Origin: Labrys monachus
GTDB lineage: Bacteria > Pseudomonadota > Alphaproteobacteria > Rhizobiales > Labraceae
Assembly (NCBI RefSeq): GCF_030814655.1
Contig: NZ_JAUSVK010000001.1
Coordinates: 6,703,001 to 6,767,000 of the forward strand
DNA length: 64,000 bases
Direction: 5' to 3'
Part shown: positions 62,406 to 64,000 of the stretch, piece after piece
Layout of the letters: every line of letters starts with the position of its first letter
Numbering within the stretch: position 1 is the stretch's first letter
The notes under the pieces: generated by a model
Told to the model about the DNA's origin: nothing
The model's database searches: none
Seen by the model: only the letters and a program-made list of their open reading frames with translations
Made by a program: the position numbers and the translations under genes

Positions 62406-64000
62406 TTAGACCGGCTCGGCCGGCAGGAAGGCCCAGGAGATGGTGTTTTCGCCGGGGGGCAGGGCGGTCACGATCTGGGTGGAGCGGCGCGGGCCTTCGG
62501 GGTTGGCCAGATGCGCCGTTTCGGCGAGGGTGAAGGGGACGTCGGCGAGGAAGAGCCATTCCTTGCCGTTGGGCAGGGTCAGCACGATCTGCGTGTCGCC
62601 ATTGGCGGGGCGCGCCGCCACGGCGGGATGCAGGTGGAAGCGCAGCAGCACGGGCTGCGTGCCCTTCCAGGGCGCGCGCTTGCCGTCGTGGGACTTGCCA
62701 TCGAGGAAGCTGTCGCGGCCTTCCAGCGCGCCGGTGATCTGGCTCAGCGTCAGCTCGCGCTGGTGGATCAGGCCGAATTCTCCTTCATAGCCGTCATGGG
62801 AGGCGGTGATGGCGATGGCGGCCGGCGTCGTCTCCCGCTTCACCGTCACCGTCCTCGGCCCCGAAAGGATGACCCTGCCGGCCATGCCGGGCTTGCGCGC
62901 GCCCTCGGCGAAGACGCTGGACGAGGTGTCGTTGACGATCGCGGTGGAATGGGCGCCGGTGGAGCGGGCGAGATGGCGCCAGTTTTCCCGCCCCTGCGCC
63001 GGCGCGCCGCAATTGACGACGATGCGGAAATTGTCGGCGGAGAACTCGAAGGAGAGCGTGCCGGCATGGGCGTTGTGGGAGACCGCGAGCGGCGGCGGCC
63101 GGCCGGTGTCGACGAGGAGTACGGCGCCGTTGCCTTCCACCCGCTGGTAGCCGCCATGGGGGGCGTTCTGCACCGGCTTGCCGCGCGCGTCGTCATAGGC
63201 GAGCAGCGTGGCGATCAGGTGGGTCTGGGTATAGCCCATGCCGTTGAAGGCCCCGAAGGCGCCGTCCGCATGCCGGAAGAAGCGCAGCATCGGCATCATG
63301 CGGTCGATGGCGCCGAGCAGTTCGGGCGGCGCGAGGACATTGCGGGCGGCGAAGGACTGGCGCAGCGGCAGGAGGTCGAGCAGGAGGTCGATGACCGCCT
63401 GCGGGTTGCGGCTGATATGGACGCCGTCCGACAGCACCTGGCGGCCGAGCTCGGCGGCCAGCCAGCGCGTCGCCGGCCGACGGAGGTTGACCTTGTCGGA
63501 GAAGCAGAGGCTCGCCTGCGCCGTGGCGATCGCGCAGGTCAGCCGCGGCATGCCGTCGGCGGAGGCGCTGCCGGCCTGCAGGAGGTAGCGTGCCTGCCAC
63601 GCGATCGAGCGGACGAAGGCGCGGTGGAAGCCGCGGTCGGCCCCGTCCAGCACGAGCGGCGACTGGCTGATCCACGACAGCAGCCGCCGCGCGGTGAGCA
63701 CGGGCTCCAGCACCTCGGGCTGGAACCGCAGGCTGGAGCGCACGAATTCGCCGATCAGGCGGCGGGCGGCGGTGCGGCCCGCGGTGCCGTCGGCGGCGCG
63801 CAGGTGGCGCAGCCAGGTGAAGCCGAGCAGCGTCTCGCGCCAGACCGGCGAGGGCGGCGTCACCACGAAGGGCGAGACTTCGTTGAGGTTGATGGTCTTG
63901 CCCGCGAAGGTGTAGCGGCCGGACACGATCTCGGCGGCGCGGGTCGGGTCCGAGGCGCGCAGGTCCTGCGGCGCGAGGAGCAGCTTTTCGGGATCGCCCC
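62406..64000 (-). CDS. Heparinase II/III family protein (5' end outside window)
   Basis: At least 531 residues. The frame is open to the window edge ('GDPEKLLLAPQDLRASDPTRA' at the start of the visible part). 'LLSWISQSPLVLDGADRGFHRAF' belongs to the alpha-toroid domain, and 'NDTSSSVFAEG' and 'HDGYEGEFGLIHQRELTLS' belong to the C-terminal beta domain. The methionine at 63926 is internal, since the conserved family sequence continues upstream. The family includes polysaccharide lyases, but the version beside purH in Hyphomicrobiales has no proven substrate. Confidence 0.88.
   Translation of the reverse strand, partial: GDPEKLLLAPQDLRASDPTRAAEIVSGRYTFAGKTINLNEVSPFVVTPPSPVWRETLLGFTWLRHLRAADGTAGRTAARRLIGEFVRSSLRFQPEVLEPVLTARRLLSWISQSPLVLDGADRGFHRAFVRSIAWQARYLLQAGSASADGMPRLTCAIATAQASLCFSDKVNLRRPATRWLAAELGRQVLSDGVHISRNPQAVIDLLLDLLPLRQSFAARNVLAPPELLGAIDRMMPMLRFFRHADGAFGAFNGMGYTQTHLIATLLAYDDARGKPVQNAPHGGYQRVEGNGAVLLVDTGRPPPLAVSHNAHAGTLSFEFSADNFRIVVNCGAPAQGRENWRHLARSTGAHSTAIVNDTSSSVFAEGARKPGMAGRVILSGPRTVTVKRETTPAAIAITASHDGYEGEFGLIHQRELTLSQITGALEGRDSFLDGKSHDGKRAPWKGTQPVLLRFHLHPAVAARPANGDTQIVLTLPNGKEWLFLADVPFTLAETAHLANPEGPRRSTQIVTALPPGENTISWAFLPAEPV

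Noticed and set aside
63926-64000. Start of the heparinase-like gene at 63926
   Set aside because: The same frame continues to the window edge with conserved family sequence, so this methionine is an internal GTG and the gene is truncated by the window.

Overview
The window is a GC-rich stretch of an alphaproteobacterial chromosome. It is most likely from a member of the Hyphomicrobiales (Rhizobiales); the genus cannot be fixed from sequence alone. Pointers are the split transhydrogenase pntAA-pntAB-pntB next to a small aa3-type oxidase subunit IV gene, a TIGR02302/DUF4175 protein, the comF-grxC-nitrilase-DUF1178 cluster, and purH beside a heparinase II/III-like gene. No phage, plasmid or CRISPR signature is visible.

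Layout. 0-11 kb: a MocR-type regulator, the comF-grxC-nitrilase-DUF1178 operon, a Crp/Fnr regulator overlapping a CHASE2 adenylate cyclase, an AraC regulator with a LysE exporter, htpX, an L,D-transpeptidase lipoprotein and leuD. 11-19 kb: a PH-like membrane protein, a first MttB-family methyltransferase, a toxin-antitoxin pair with a readable promoter and operator, the aa3 subunit IV/transhydrogenase group and glucokinase. 19-23 kb: a LysR-MFS pair and a DMT transporter. 23-36 kb: a catabolic block of an enolase-superfamily enzyme, aldehyde dehydrogenase and iron-type alcohol dehydrogenase, divergent from a second MttB-family protein and a GcvT/dimethylglycine-dehydrogenase-like flavoprotein. 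It is followed by a RAYT transposase, a small membrane protein with an MGDG-synthase-like glycosyltransferase, and a trimethylamine-dehydrogenase-like flavoenzyme. 36-42 kb: the TIGR02302 protein, cobQ, cbiB/cobD and tRNA-Ala(CGC). 42-49 kb: a DHA2-type MFS exporter, an RND pump with its adaptor, and an RHH protein. 49-52 kb: a cytochrome c, a VOC protein, a Tat-exported small subunit and a GMC oxidoreductase. 53-60 kb: a CUT1-type ABC importer split over two divergent operons, with an SDR, an M81 peptidase and a VOC protein. 60-64 kb: purH and a truncated heparinase-like gene.

Two themes stand out. First, N-demethylation: two non-pyrrolysine MttB homologues, a GcvT-like FAD enzyme and a TMADH-like flavoprotein lie in one region without a visible corrinoid protein. 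Two late cobalamin-biosynthesis genes lie downstream. Second, non-coding repeats: a REP-like hairpin family (B) surrounds a RAYT gene. A palindromic MITE-like element (D) has inserted into arms of B hairpins at an 11-bp GGC-N5-GCC motif. Two copies keep an 11-bp flanking duplication, and one copy equals a full element minus exactly 129 bp between two internal 8-bp repeats. Further hairpin families (A and C) occupy other gene junctions.
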